Part shown: positions 1-9,427 of the stretch, piece by piece
How the letters are laid out: each line of letters begins with the position of its first letter
How positions within the stretch are numbered: position 1 is the stretch's first letter
NCBI RefSeq assembly: GCF_012272855.1
Contig: NZ_JAAXCQ010000012.1
Location: forward strand, 97,102-161,101
Reading direction: 5' to 3'
Length of the DNA: 64,000 bases
Source of the DNA: Arenibacter sp. 6A1
GTDB taxonomy: Bacteria; Bacteroidota; Bacteroidia; Flavobacteriales; Flavobacteriaceae
Position numbers and translations under genes: made by a program
Notes under the pieces: model-generated
Database searches by the model: none
What the model was told of the DNA's origin: nothing
The model's input: the letters and a program-made list of their open reading frames with translations, nothing else

Positions 1-1
1 C

Positions 2-1705
2 TTTAAGGTAGATGGTACGGCATGGCATCACAATGGTCACTATCCGGCCTACGGTTATGGTGCCTTTAAAACAGTCCCTAAAGTAATCAGAACCTTGTCA
101 GGGACTAGGTTTCGAATAAAAACGGACGGACATGAGAATTTTAAAAAGGCTTTTTTAAATACTAGAGCTTATAGCCAATTGTACGATTGGGGATTTGGAA
201 ATGCAGGACGACATCCCTTGGAAGCCAACAGTATTAAATCCTTAAAGGAAGAGTATCTTTTAATGGCATATGCAGGAAATCCGGAGGGAACCGAGAAAAT
301 TGATAAGGAGGTGGCCGCTGCATATCTTAGGCTATGGGGAAAAGAAGATAAACTCAATAGCACCCTTTTTAGGGAAGTTAACGGAATACGTCCAGAACAG
401 CTCTCTGGCTACCATACCATGCCCTATGCGGCAACGGCAATCCATAGACGCAACGATTGGGCAGTTATTGTGAAAGGATATAGCAAATATGTATGGGCAT
501 CAGAAATTTATGTAGATGAAAACAGGTACGGTAGATACCCTGCCAACGGAACTATTCAATTATTGAACCATAAAGGCGAAGCTGGTAGTGGATTTAAACA
601 AGAAGGTTGGGATTGGAACCGATATCCGGGGGCTACCGTAATTTACTTGCCTTTTGAAGAATTGGAACCAAAAATGCCCCTTATAATGTTCCGTTCCAAT
701 GAAACCTTTGCTGGGGCTACAGAATTGGACGGGAACGGCGTTTTTGGAATGATCTTAAATGAAGGCAAAGGCTCTAATTCGGAATGGCCAGAAACGAAAG
801 TGGGATTTCCAGGAAAATTGTATGCTAAGAAATCGGTATTTTCATTTGGTGACAAGCTGATAGCAATAGGAACCAATATTTCTAGTATAGACGAAAATAA
901 TCCTGTACAGACCAATCTTTTTCAGTCTTTGTTAATAGATCCAAAAATTCCGCTCTACACATCTAATAAAACCATAACAAAGTTTCCGGTTAAAACAGAA
1001 TTGGCTTCTGATGTGAAAAAGAATAACTGGGTGGTAGATCCTTATGGGAATGGGTATTATATCCTTTCCAATACCGCCGTACAATTAAAGAAGGAACATC
1101 AACATTCTTATCACAACAAGTACTCGATCAATACCGGGAGAATGAATGCCAAGGGCAAAGGAGCAAAAGAGACGGAGGCCGATTATGCTGCTGCTTGGAT
1201 AGATCATGGATTGGCTCCTAAAAATGCCAACTATCAATATGTTATTTATCCCTTTCTGAAGGAGGAAGATCAAAAGAAGTTCGAAAAAAAGGCAAAGGCC
1301 GATGATTCTTATTCCATTATTAGAGCCGATAGTATAGCTCATATTGTTTCGGACCATAAGTCGAACACCACGGCATACGCCGTTTTTGAGGCTAAGAAAA
1401 AATTGGATAGCGGTTATTTATCAGAAGTGTCGGAACCTACATTAATTATGGTAAGAAAGGATTCTGATAAAAATATAACTATCAGTGCTGTGCAGCCCGA
1501 TTTGAATTTTCCGGAATACCAACCGAATAAATATAGGAATTACAGCACCCCAGTTACACTGACCATTACCTTAGAAGGGAAATGGAGCGCCTTGCCAGCC
1601 GATTTTATAACCGCTATCGATAATTCTGGTACGAAAACCGTCATTAGTTTAGAGTGTAAAGATGGATTTCCAAGGGTGTTTAAAATGATGAAATTAAGTT
1701 CTTAG
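2..1705 (+). CDS. Chondroitin ABC lyase-like polysaccharide lyase, family PL8 (5' end outside window)
   Basis: The reading frame is open from base 2, so the start lies left of the window and 567 C-terminal codons are visible. The product resembles Proteus vulgaris chondroitin ABC lyase I over its catalytic and C-terminal beta-sandwich domains (comparison from memory). All four catalytic positions of that enzyme can be placed: His at visible residue 10 and Tyr at 17 in the DGTAW...YPAY block, Arg at 70 in NAGRHP, and Glu at 201 in QEGWDWNR. The expected activity is beta-elimination of chondroitin or dermatan sulfate, or a related uronate-containing glycan, in the periplasm or at the cell surface. 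The two sulfatases and the beta-helix protein downstream on the same strand support a glycosaminoglycan-type cluster. The family call is firm; the exact substrate is inferred. Confidence 0.88.
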   Translation, partial: FKVDGTAWHHNGHYPAYGYGAFKTVPKVIRTLSGTRFRIKTDGHENFKKAFLNTRAYSQLYDWGFGNAGRHPLEANSIKSLKEEYLLMAYAGNPEGTEKIDKEVAAAYLRLWGKEDKLNSTLFREVNGIRPEQLSGYHTMPYAATAIHRRNDWAVIVKGYSKYVWASEIYVDENRYGRYPANGTIQLLNHKGEAGSGFKQEGWDWNRYPGATVIYLPFEELEPKMPLIMFRSNETFAGATELDGNGVFGMILNEGKGSNSEWPETKVGFPGKLYAKKSVFSFGDKLIAIGTNISSIDENNPVQTNLFQSLLIDPKIPLYTSNKTITKFPVKTELASDVKKNNWVVDPYGNGYYILSNTAVQLKKEHQHSYHNKYSINTGRMNAKGKGAKETEADYAAAWIDHGLAPKNANYQYVIYPFLKEEDQKKFEKKAKADDSYSIIRADSIAHIVSDHKSNTTAYAVFEAKKKLDSGYLSEVSEPTLIMVRKDSDKNITISAVQPDLNFPEYQPNKYRNYSTPVTLTITLEGKWSALPADFITAIDNSGTKTVISLECKDGFPRVFKMMKLSS

Positions 1706-1761
1706 GTCAAGAAGGCATCCTATTGCTTCTAAGTCTTTAAATAGAGAAATTATCCATAACA

Positions 1762-3387
1762 ATGCGTGTACTTTTTATTACTTGTTTTATAGCTTTCATA
1801 CTTAACATAGGCCCGTCCTTTGCTCAAGAAGCGCTTATATGGAAAAAATATACAGGTGAAATAAACGACCCTGAAATTCCATTGCTATTTGATTATTCCT
1901 ATGCCGGATATCAACTTGGTGAAAAAGGAATCCCCGAAAAGCATAAGGGTTTAAAGGTTTTTAATGTGTTAGATTTTGGCGCCATTCCCAATGATAGTAT
2001 TTCGGACCAAGAGGCTATTGAGGCTGCTATAAACGCAGCAGAATTAAACAAGGGCGGCATTGTGTTTTTTCCGCCAGGAGAATTTATGGTGAATGTGAAA
2101 CCTAAAAAAACCAATCCTATTCAAATATCATCTTCTAATATTATTTTAAAAGGAAGTGGCATGGGGAAAAATGGAACGGTGATTAATATGAAAGATCACA
2201 TGTTGCAACGAACGCCCGATGAACCTGAATGGAAAGTGAGTTATATGTTTACATTTTCGTCAAAAAAAGGAGAAAAACAACAAACAAAGATCACAGAAAA
2301 TGCAAATGAAGGAGCGTTTACCATTGTTGTGAAAAATGTAGACATCTTTAAGGATACAAAGTTTATACAACTACAAATGCCTTATAATGTCACTGCTGCA
2401 AAAGAATCTTTTGAAGGAAAGAAACCAAGACCACATTGGGAAAAGATACAACAAGAAGGAGTGACATTTATTGAGAACCATGAAATAAAAAGTATTTCTG
2501 GGAATAAAATCACCTTAAAGGATCCGTTGATAAATTCGATTAATACCGATTACAATTGGCAAGCAAAACCTTTTTATCCGTTAGAAAATGTGGGTGTAGA
2601 AGATTTCTTCTTCAAAGCAAATTTTAAGGATACATTTGTACACCATAAAGATTTTTTGCACGACAATGCTTGGTCAATGGTTTCTATGCAAAGAGTGGCA
2701 AACTCTTGGGTTAGAAGATGCCGGTTTAGCAGTGTAAGTGGAGCTGTTTCTGTTAGTAATAGTTATGCATCTTCTGTTTTAATGTTATGGGTCGAAGAGA
2801 ACAGCGGACATAAATTAACGAACGTGACACAGTCTACACGGGTGTTAACGGGTTTAATTAAGGATACTTCCAATTATGGGCAATTCCATGGCGCATCTAT
2901 GTCTCACAAAACATCGGGATCTGTAATTTGGCGCGTAAAAACGCCAAAACAAGGATGGGATTCCCATGCCGACATTCCAATCAATAATTTGGTGGATATG
3001 TACGAAGGTTCAAAAATGACCAGCCACGGAGGGTATTACAAAAATGAGCCGCATCACTTAAAAGGATTAACCTTATGGAACTATAAAAGAGTAGGTGAAC
3101 CACAAGATAATTACGATTTCTGGAAACTGTCAGGACCCAAACATTTGTATTGGGGTTTTTCTGTCGTGAATCCTACCGTAGTAGGTATGCATGGTTCAGG
3201 AACGAGCTTCAATCAAGATAACCTTGGCTATTTTGAAAGTTTAGGACAGGCCGTTTTTCCTGAATCTTTATACGAAGCACAATTAAAACACAGATTAGGT
3301 AAAACTCCAGCGTGGATTGCCAAAAGTTTGAAAGAATGGAAGGAGATAGAAAATGAATGTAAGGGAGGTGAGATGTCTAAAATATAA
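1762..3387 (+). CDS. Secreted right-handed beta-helix protein (pectate lyase 3 fold, DUF4955-like)
   Basis: A 541-aa protein with a signal peptide of about 21 residues ending SFA-Q. Residues of about 65-130 form the start of a right-handed beta-helix of the Pectate_lyase_3 kind: FGAIPNDS, an alternating helix and GGIVFFPPG. The rest is rich in short Asn/Ser/Val repeats expected of helix coils. The C-terminal part looks like the DUF4955 domain often annotated in Bacteroidota glycan clusters. It follows the PL8 gene by 56 bases on the same strand. A lyase or epimerase acting on the same uronate glycan is plausible; some beta-helix enzymes are known glycosaminoglycan lyases (for example family PL29), but membership cannot be shown here. 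The fold call is good, the activity is open. Confidence 0.75.
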   Translation: MRVLFITCFIAFILNIGPSFAQEALIWKKYTGEINDPEIPLLFDYSYAGYQLGEKGIPEKHKGLKVFNVLDFGAIPNDSISDQEAIEAAINAAELNKGGIVFFPPGEFMVNVKPKKTNPIQISSSNIILKGSGMGKNGTVINMKDHMLQRTPDEPEWKVSYMFTFSSKKGEKQQTKITENANEGAFTIVVKNVDIFKDTKFIQLQMPYNVTAAKESFEGKKPRPHWEKIQQEGVTFIENHEIKSISGNKITLKDPLINSINTDYNWQAKPFYPLENVGVEDFFFKANFKDTFVHHKDFLHDNAWSMVSMQRVANSWVRRCRFSSVSGAVSVSNSYASSVLMLWVEENSGHKLTNVTQSTRVLTGLIKDTSNYGQFHGASMSHKTSGSVIWRVKTPKQGWDSHADIPINNLVDMYEGSKMTSHGGYYKNEPHHLKGLTLWNYKRVGEPQDNYDFWKLSGPKHLYWGFSVVNPTVVGMHGSGTSFNQDNLGYFESLGQAVFPESLYEAQLKHRLGKTPAWIAKSLKEWKEIENECKGGEMSKI

Positions 3388-3447
3388 ACTTAAAAAAGAC
3401 TAAAGTGCATCTGCCTAAACTCTTTAAAATTATAATCAGAAATTATT

Positions 3448-4119
3448 ATGAAAATCACACCTATTATTATCTTATTTCTATTAATCTATGGCTGTGGTTA
3501 TGACAATACATTATATAAAAATGTACTCCATGATTCAGAAAATTGGGTGGTTGAACAGCAACCAAATGGACGAACTATTTTTTCTGACAAAGGCATAGAA
3601 GTAATTGATGCCAAAGGTTGCACCATTTGGTTTAAAAATCCATTACTAGCACCAGTGAAAATATCATACGATATTACTATTATAGACCAAGGTGGTATAT
3701 ACGACAGGGTTTCGGACATGAATTGCCTTTGGATGGCAAATGATCCTAAAAACCCTGATGATTTTTTTAAAGATTCTAAGAACCGAGCGGGTCATTTTCC
3801 CAATTATCATCATTTTACATCCTACTATGTGGGCTATGGTGGCCATCATAATACAAAAACTAGATTCAGGCGCTATAATGGCAATGTCGATAGGCCGTTG
3901 TTGCCAGAACACGATCTATCGGATAAGAAATTTATGATTATAGCTAATAAGAAAATGAGAATTGAAATTATAGTCAACGATAATTTCACAAGTTATTCGA
4001 GAGACGGGGAAGTGATTTATGAAGTTAAGGATCCACAACCTTATACCCGCGGATATTTTGGATTTAGAACGGTGAACAATCATATGAGGATAGAAAATTT
4101 TGAAGTCAAAAGAATTTAA
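3448..4119 (+). CDS. DUF6250/YesU-like lipoprotein of the polysaccharide cluster
   Basis: A 223-aa protein with a lipoprotein signal (hydrophobic stretch, then YGC with the acylated Cys at about residue 16). The remainder resembles the concanavalin-like jelly-roll domain annotated DUF6250 or DUF1961 (YesU-like). Features seen are an early WVVEQQ strand, a W-F-K-N motif, the NCLWMAND block, a Tyr/His-rich FTSYYVGYGGHHN segment, and a C-terminal GYFGFRTVNNHMRIENF strand typical of this fold. Relatives occur beside polysaccharide lyases and are thought to bind or cleave uronate glycans. It lies 60 bases after the beta-helix gene and probably shares its transcript. No catalytic residues can be named with confidence. 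Confidence 0.65.
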   Translation: MKITPIIILFLLIYGCGYDNTLYKNVLHDSENWVVEQQPNGRTIFSDKGIEVIDAKGCTIWFKNPLLAPVKISYDITIIDQGGIYDRVSDMNCLWMANDPKNPDDFFKDSKNRAGHFPNYHHFTSYYVGYGGHHNTKTRFRRYNGNVDRPLLPEHDLSDKKFMIIANKKMRIEIIVNDNFTSYSRDGEVIYEVKDPQPYTRGYFGFRTVNNHMRIENFEVKRI

Positions 4120-4362
4120 AATTAATAACCAATATAGTATTTAAAACTTTCTGCTTCAAGGGCATTGAAAGTTCAAAAATGTTTACTAAAAAAGAATGGG
4201 ATAAAATAGAAAGGCAAATGGCTTTGTAAGGGTTGGATTGGAATACAACTCTGTGCATAATGACAGTTAAGTAGCAGTGCTATAAATAAAAAGACTTTAA
4301 CGCTAGAATAGGAGCGCGAAAAAAAATAAAAAACTTAAATAAGGAAACCAATATTTGTAATT

Positions 4363-5946
4363 ATGAGAATCAAAAAAAGCTATATAATAGCAATACTGTT
4401 AGGTATTGCCATGGTGAGTTGCAAAGAGCAAAAAGAATCTTCCACCAAAATTGTTCAAAATAAAAAGAAGCCCAATATCGTATTCATATACACAGATGAC
4501 TTAGGGTATGGCGATATCAGCTCCTATGGGGCCACTACCATTAGTACCCCTAATATTGATGCCCTGGCCAAGGAAGGCATTCTATTTACAAATGCCTATG
4601 CCACCGCGGCTACTTGTACACCATCTAGGTATTCTTTATTAACCGGCGATTATGCCTGGCGTAAAAAAGGAACTGGTGTTGCTGCCGGCGATGAGGCTCT
4701 TCTTATTGATACCAAGAAAACCACCTTGCCAGATGTCTTAAAAACTGCGGGATACAAAACAGGTATCGTAGGAAAGTGGCATTTAGGTTTGGGCGATGGA
4801 AATGGACCTAACTGGAATGGTAAAATTAGTCCGGGACCCTTAGAAATAGGTTTTGATTATTCCTATATAATTCCAGCCACAGGGGACAGAGTTCCCTGTG
4901 TTTTTGTCGAAAATCATCATATTGTTAATTTAGACCCTAACGATCCTGTAAAAGTAAATTACAAGGAAAAGATTGGAAATTGGCCTACAGGGAAAGACAA
5001 TCCGGAATTATTAACAATGAAGCCCTCTCAAGGCCACAACAATACCATTGTAAACGGTATCAGTAGAATTGGTTTTATGGAAGGTGGAAAAGCCGCCTTG
5101 TGGGATGATGAAACCATCCCTATGGAATTGGTTGATAAATCTAAAAAATTCATTGATTCTAGTAAGGATCAACCATTTTTCCTGCTGCTTTCTACACACG
5201 ATATACATGTGCCAAGAGTTGCCAATAAAATGTTCCAAGGTAAAAGTGGTATGGGACCAAGAGGCGATGTTATTCTTCAGTTAGATTGGACCGTCAAGGA
5301 AATTATGGAAATACTAAAAGCCCAAAATTTACTGGATAATACCATTGTTGTTTTTTCTAGTGACAACGGTCCTGTCTTGGACGACGGGTACCATGATAAG
5401 GCAAGGGAATTGGTCGGCGACCACCAACCTACAGGGGGCTTAAGAGGAGGTAAATACAGTTCTTATGACGGGGGAGCAAAAATCCCCATGATCATCAGAT
5501 GGCCCGATGCCAAAGGAAAGGGAAGCATTTCTAACGCACTGTTTAGTCAGGTCGATTTTCTTAAGTCATTTAGTACATTGTTAGCCGTTGATGTAGATAA
5601 GAGCCAAGCTGTAGATAGCCAAAATATGCTGGCTGTCCTAAATGGCGAAGACCAGGCTGGTAGACAGTCGCTGATACACGAGAGCTTCCAAGGTCCGTTA
5701 TCCTATATAGAGAACGGATGGAAATTTATACTGCCCCACGATGGACCTAAAATGGTGCCATGGGGACCTAAAATTGAGACGGGATTTGAAACTAAGCCGC
5801 AATTGTATAATCTACTAGAGGATCCTAATGAACAACATAATCTAGCGAATGAGATGCCCGAAAAAGTAGCCGAATTACAAGAGAAAATGGCAAAAGTAAC
5901 CCAAGGCTCCTTTATCAATGTTCACGAGGTAAATATTGTTGAATAG
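4363..5946 (+). CDS. Sulfatase, S1 family, Cys-type (possible GalNAc-6-sulfatase, S1_15-like)
   Basis: A 527-aa lipoprotein (MVSC lipobox, Cys at about residue 20). The alkaline-phosphatase-like sulfatase core starts with PNIVFIYTDDLGYGD, whose Asp pair binds calcium. The formylglycine motif CTPSRYSLLTG has its Cys at residue 85, so the enzyme needs a maturase, which is not in this window. GKWHLG and the later SSDNGP block supply the remaining metal and sulfate ligands. The PGPLEIGFDYS-to-IPATGDRVPC region recalls the S1_15 subfamily, which includes characterised chondroitin 6-O-sulfatases (from memory). It likely removes sulfate from oligosaccharides released by the upstream lyase. The 243-base gap before it suggests its own promoter. 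Confidence 0.9.
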   Translation: MRIKKSYIIAILLGIAMVSCKEQKESSTKIVQNKKKPNIVFIYTDDLGYGDISSYGATTISTPNIDALAKEGILFTNAYATAATCTPSRYSLLTGDYAWRKKGTGVAAGDEALLIDTKKTTLPDVLKTAGYKTGIVGKWHLGLGDGNGPNWNGKISPGPLEIGFDYSYIIPATGDRVPCVFVENHHIVNLDPNDPVKVNYKEKIGNWPTGKDNPELLTMKPSQGHNNTIVNGISRIGFMEGGKAALWDDETIPMELVDKSKKFIDSSKDQPFFLLLSTHDIHVPRVANKMFQGKSGMGPRGDVILQLDWTVKEIMEILKAQNLLDNTIVVFSSDNGPVLDDGYHDKARELVGDHQPTGGLRGGKYSSYDGGAKIPMIIRWPDAKGKGSISNALFSQVDFLKSFSTLLAVDVDKSQAVDSQNMLAVLNGEDQAGRQSLIHESFQGPLSYIENGWKFILPHDGPKMVPWGPKIETGFETKPQLYNLLEDPNEQHNLANEMPEKVAELQEKMAKVTQGSFINVHEVNIVE

Positions 5947-6064
5947 GGAAGCTCAGAAATGTGAGGACAGCCCCTAGGCCGTACAGCTAATAGTAAATTT
6001 AATATGGTTTTAAATGATGTATTTAAAAGGAAAAAATATTTCACAAAACAATTGAACTAAAAAT

Positions 6065-7567
6065 ATGAATACTGAACCAATTCAAAATATTAGGAAGGTT
6101 GCCAATTCAGGGAACTTCTTACAAAAAGTATCCAATACATTAATTTTTATAGTGGTGTTGTTGGTATTCCAAGTAAGCCAAGCTCAGAAATCGTCTGCAA
6201 CAGGGGCAAAGGATAAGGACAGGCCTAATATAGTGTTGATTATGACAGATCAACACCAAGCAGCGGCAATGAGTATAGCCGGGAATACGGATTTAGAAAC
6301 CCCTAATTTGGATAAATTAGCCAAAAATGGGGTTCGCTTTAACAACGCCTATGTTACTTTTCCCTTGTGCAGTCCTTCTCGTTCTAGCATATTCACGGGG
6401 AAAATGCCACATACTCTAGGGGTTAATTCCAATGTTTCTGGTGATAATAGAATGTCCGCTGAAAATAAGGAAATGGGCTTAGGGCATATCATGCAACAGG
6501 CAGGGTATGACTGTGCCTATGGTGGTAAATGGCATGCCCATGAGGCAGCTATCTCCGAAGGAAATGGTTTTGAGAAGATCGCAGATTTCGGGGATATCCC
6601 TTTGGCAGAGAAATGTATCGATTATATGGCATCTAAAAAAGATGGCAACAAGCCTTTCTTTTTGGTAGCTTCCTTTGACAATCCGCATAATATATGCGAA
6701 TGGGCCAGGAACGAACCCTTGCCTTATGGGAATATCCCCATGGTTCCCCTTAGCGAAACACCAGGGCTGCCCCCTAATTTCAAGAAATCGGAAACTTTTC
6801 CCGAAGCTTTGCAAATAGAGCAAGACGTAGATAAGAAGGTGTACCCGACCCAAAATTATACCGAAGAAGATTGGAGACAGTACCGCTATACCTATTATAG
6901 GTTGGTAGAAAAAGTAGACCGAGAGATAGGAAAAATTATAGACGCCATTGATGCTATGGGCTTAAGTGACAATACACTGATTATTTTTACCAGTGACCAT
7001 GGCGACGGAAATGCTTCCCATGGTTGGAACCAAAAAACAGCCCTTTTTCAGGAAAGCGTTAAAGTGCCTTTTATTATGACTTACAAAGGAAAAAAAGGCT
7101 TTAAAAAAGGGGTAGACCAAAGCTTGATCAGTAATGGGTTAGATCTGTACCCTACTATTTGTGATTATGCCGGAATTCCTATTCCAGCAGGGTTGCTCGG
7201 AGAAAGTATTAAACCAAGACTAGAAGGGAACAAGAAGAGTCAAGAGAGAGAATTTGTAGTGGTAGAGACTAAATTTGAAGGGAAGCAGGCCTATGGCACC
7301 CTGGGAAGGGCCCTGATCGGTAAAAAATATAAGTACGTTTTGTACAGTTGGGGTAAAAATAGGGAGCAGCTTTTTGATCTAGAAAACGATCCTTTTGAAA
7401 TGAATAACCTTGTACATTCAGGTGCCTATTTGGAAAAATTGGATGAGTATCGTCAAAAGCTTTTAGAATGGTGCAAGGAAACCAACGACACTAAGTTTTT
7501 AAGAAAAGTAATACTCCCTACCAATAGCACTATCTCATCGAGCGAGCTGTTTGATAAACCGTATTAA
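6065..7567 (+). CDS. Sulfatase, S1 family, Cys-type
   Basis: A 500-aa sulfatase with an unusually long N-region before its hydrophobic signal (cleavage near SQA-Q, about residue 40). Core motifs are PNIVLIMTDQHQ (a metal site with Asp-Gln instead of Asp-Asp), the formylglycine motif CSPSRSSIFTG with Cys at residue 102, GKWHAH, and TSDHGDGNASHGW near residue 315. The C-terminus ends with the usual LFDLENDPFEMNNL block. It is a different subfamily from the sulfatase upstream, so the two probably remove sulfate from different positions of the same glycan. Last gene of the + strand cluster; a terminator follows 17 bases after the stop. Confidence 0.9.
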   Translation: MNTEPIQNIRKVANSGNFLQKVSNTLIFIVVLLVFQVSQAQKSSATGAKDKDRPNIVLIMTDQHQAAAMSIAGNTDLETPNLDKLAKNGVRFNNAYVTFPLCSPSRSSIFTGKMPHTLGVNSNVSGDNRMSAENKEMGLGHIMQQAGYDCAYGGKWHAHEAAISEGNGFEKIADFGDIPLAEKCIDYMASKKDGNKPFFLVASFDNPHNICEWARNEPLPYGNIPMVPLSETPGLPPNFKKSETFPEALQIEQDVDKKVYPTQNYTEEDWRQYRYTYYRLVEKVDREIGKIIDAIDAMGLSDNTLIIFTSDHGDGNASHGWNQKTALFQESVKVPFIMTYKGKKGFKKGVDQSLISNGLDLYPTICDYAGIPIPAGLLGESIKPRLEGNKKSQEREFVVVETKFEGKQAYGTLGRALIGKKYKYVLYSWGKNREQLFDLENDPFEMNNLVHSGAYLEKLDEYRQKLLEWCKETNDTKFLRKVILPTNSTISSSELFDKPY

Positions 7568-7583
7568 GTATTCTTGAATAAAG

Positions 7584-7630
7584 AACCCAAGAAGACGCTT
7601 GTGTATAGTGTCTCCTTGGGTTTTTGTTTT
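7584..7630 (+). terminator. Rho-independent terminator of the sulfatase cluster
   Basis: AACCCAAG pairs with CTTGGGTT, with a further partly paired AAGAC/GTCTC extension and a T-rich tail. It lies just after the second sulfatase gene and before the convergent ypdA stop. Confidence 0.8.
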
Positions 7631-7640
7631 AAGGCGTTTT

Positions 7641-8618
7641 TTAGGAGTTTACGGTTCTTTTTTGAAGTATAGAACCTATGATCATGTTGGCATGAACCCT
7701 AGAGTTTTCTATAAACCATTTATGGGTTTCCATCCCCCCGCAAATAACTCCAGCCAAATAAATACCTTCTACATTGGTTTCCATCGTTTCCGGGTCGTAT
7801 TGTGGGAGTCTTTTTTCGTCTTCAGATAGTTGGATGCCTATCTTTTCCAAAAATCCAAAATTTGGCATATATCCCGTAAGGGCCAATACATAATCGTTTT
7901 TCAAGGCTATGGTCTCCGTAGCCGATTGTATTATAATTTCCTCTTCGGTAATTTCTTTTACGGTACTGTTATAGTATGCTTTTATACTGCCTTCTTCAAT
8001 TCTATTGATAATATCGGGCCTTACCCAATATTTTACACGTTCTCCTACCCCTGGACCACGAATGATAAGGGTAACATCGGCGCCTTTTCGGTAGCACTCC
8101 AAGGCAGCATCTATAGACGAATTGCTGGCGCCTATAACGGCTACTTTCTGGCTAGAATAAAAGTGGGGATCCTTGTAATAATGCGATACCTTGTCCAGGT
8201 CTTCCCCAGGAACATCCATCTTATTAGGGATGTCATAAAATCCGGTTGCTAGAATAACATTGGATGCACGATAGGTGTTTTTTGAGGATTGGATTTCAAA
8301 ATACCCGTCGATTTTTTGGACGGATCCTACCTTTTCAAACAGTTGTATGTTCAGTTCATTGCTGGTCACAATGCGTCGGTAATACTCTAAGGCTTCATTT
8401 CTTTTAGGTTTGGCCTCAATACTTATGAAGGGAATATTATCTATTTCTAATTTCTCCGAAGAAGAAAAGAACTGCATGTTTTGCGGGTAATGGTAAAGGG
8501 AATTGACGATACATCCCTTTTCTAGAATAACATAGGAAAGACCTTTCTTTTTAGCTTCTAGGCCACATGCAATACCAATAGGTCCTCCTCCAACAATGAC
8601 AATATCAAAATTCTTCAT
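7641..8618 (-). CDS. ypdA: YpdA family bacillithiol disulfide reductase-like FAD protein
   Basis: A 325-aa FAD/NAD(P)H oxidoreductase. The N-terminal IVIVGGGPIGIA motif (residues of about 6-17) binds FAD, and VIGASNSSIDAALE near residue 165 binds NADPH. The HYPQNMQFFSSSEKLEI block is characteristic of YpdA, and there is no thioredoxin-reductase CXXC. YpdA proteins are proposed to reduce oxidised bacillithiol, a thiol made by many Bacteroidota. The start overlaps the rpe stop by one base (TAATG), so the two are translationally coupled. Confidence 0.85.
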   Translation of the reverse strand: MKNFDIVIVGGGPIGIACGLEAKKKGLSYVILEKGCIVNSLYHYPQNMQFFSSSEKLEIDNIPFISIEAKPKRNEALEYYRRIVTSNELNIQLFEKVGSVQKIDGYFEIQSSKNTYRASNVILATGFYDIPNKMDVPGEDLDKVSHYYKDPHFYSSQKVAVIGASNSSIDAALECYRKGADVTLIIRGPGVGERVKYWVRPDIINRIEEGSIKAYYNSTVKEITEEEIIIQSATETIALKNDYVLALTGYMPNFGFLEKIGIQLSEDEKRLPQYDPETMETNVEGIYLAGVICGGMETHKWFIENSRVHANMIIGSILQKRTVNS

Positions 8619-9277
8619 TACCCAATTAATTCATTTAATTCTTTGATGGTCTTGGTAGGGTTGTCACTTTGAAAAATAAAGCTCCCTGCTACCAATACAT
8701 CGGCACCGGCATCGATAAGCTTTTTGGCATTTTCCGAGCTAACACCGCCATCGATCTCTATTATGGTATGAGCCCCTTTACGGTTGATGAGTTCTTTTAG
8801 TGCCTTTACTTTATCGTAGGTGTTCTCAATAAAAGATTGTCCGCCAAACCCTGGGTTTACACTCATAATTAATACTAGATCAATATCATTGATAATATCT
8901 TCCAAAAGATTGATATTGGTATGTGGGTTTAGGGCCACTCCAGCTGTCATCCCTTCGGCCTTTATGGCTTGTAGGGTTCGGTGCAGATGTGTACACGCTT
9001 CATAATGTACCGTCAAATTATGAGCTCCTAACTCGGCAAAGGTTTTGATATAACGGTCTGGATCTACAATCATTAAATGTACATCTATAGTCTTCTGGGC
9101 ATGTGCCGTAATGGCTTTTAAAACAGGCATGCCAAAAGATATATTAGGGACAAACACACCATCCATGATGTCGATATGAAACCAATCTGCCTCACTGTTG
9201 TTTACCATTTCTATATCTCGTTGTAGGTTGGCAAAGTCGGCAGCCAACAGGGAAGGTGCTATGATTTTTTTATCCAT
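8618..9277 (-). CDS. rpe: Ribulose-phosphate 3-epimerase
   Basis: A 219-aa TIM-barrel enzyme of normal length interconverting ribulose-5-phosphate and xylulose-5-phosphate in the pentose phosphate pathway. Visible motifs are IIAPSLLAADFA at the N-terminus, WFHIDIMDGVFVPN with metal-binding His and Asp, HLMIVDP, VNPGFGGQSF, and EIDGGVSSENA near the phosphate site. First gene of a two-gene unit with ypdA. Confidence 0.96.
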   Translation of the reverse strand: MDKKIIAPSLLAADFANLQRDIEMVNNSEADWFHIDIMDGVFVPNISFGMPVLKAITAHAQKTIDVHLMIVDPDRYIKTFAELGAHNLTVHYEACTHLHRTLQAIKAEGMTAGVALNPHTNINLLEDIINDIDLVLIMSVNPGFGGQSFIENTYDKVKALKELINRKGAHTIIEIDGGVSSENAKKLIDAGADVLVAGSFIFQSDNPTKTIKELNELIG

Positions 9278-9427
9278 TTTCAGTCGCTATAATTTTATGG
9301 TATAAAGATAATAATTTGATAGGTTTCCTAAAAAACGATCTCTTCATTAGGAGATGAATTCTATAATTCCTACGTATTTAGGGAAAACATATTTGCTGTT
9401 AAAAATATTAGGGCAATGCCACAATTA

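Noticed and set aside
4179..4229. A 16-codon frame (MFTKKEWDKIERQMAL) before the first sulfatase
   Set aside because: Too short to support as a gene; it could be a remnant of a gene start, but nothing similar follows.
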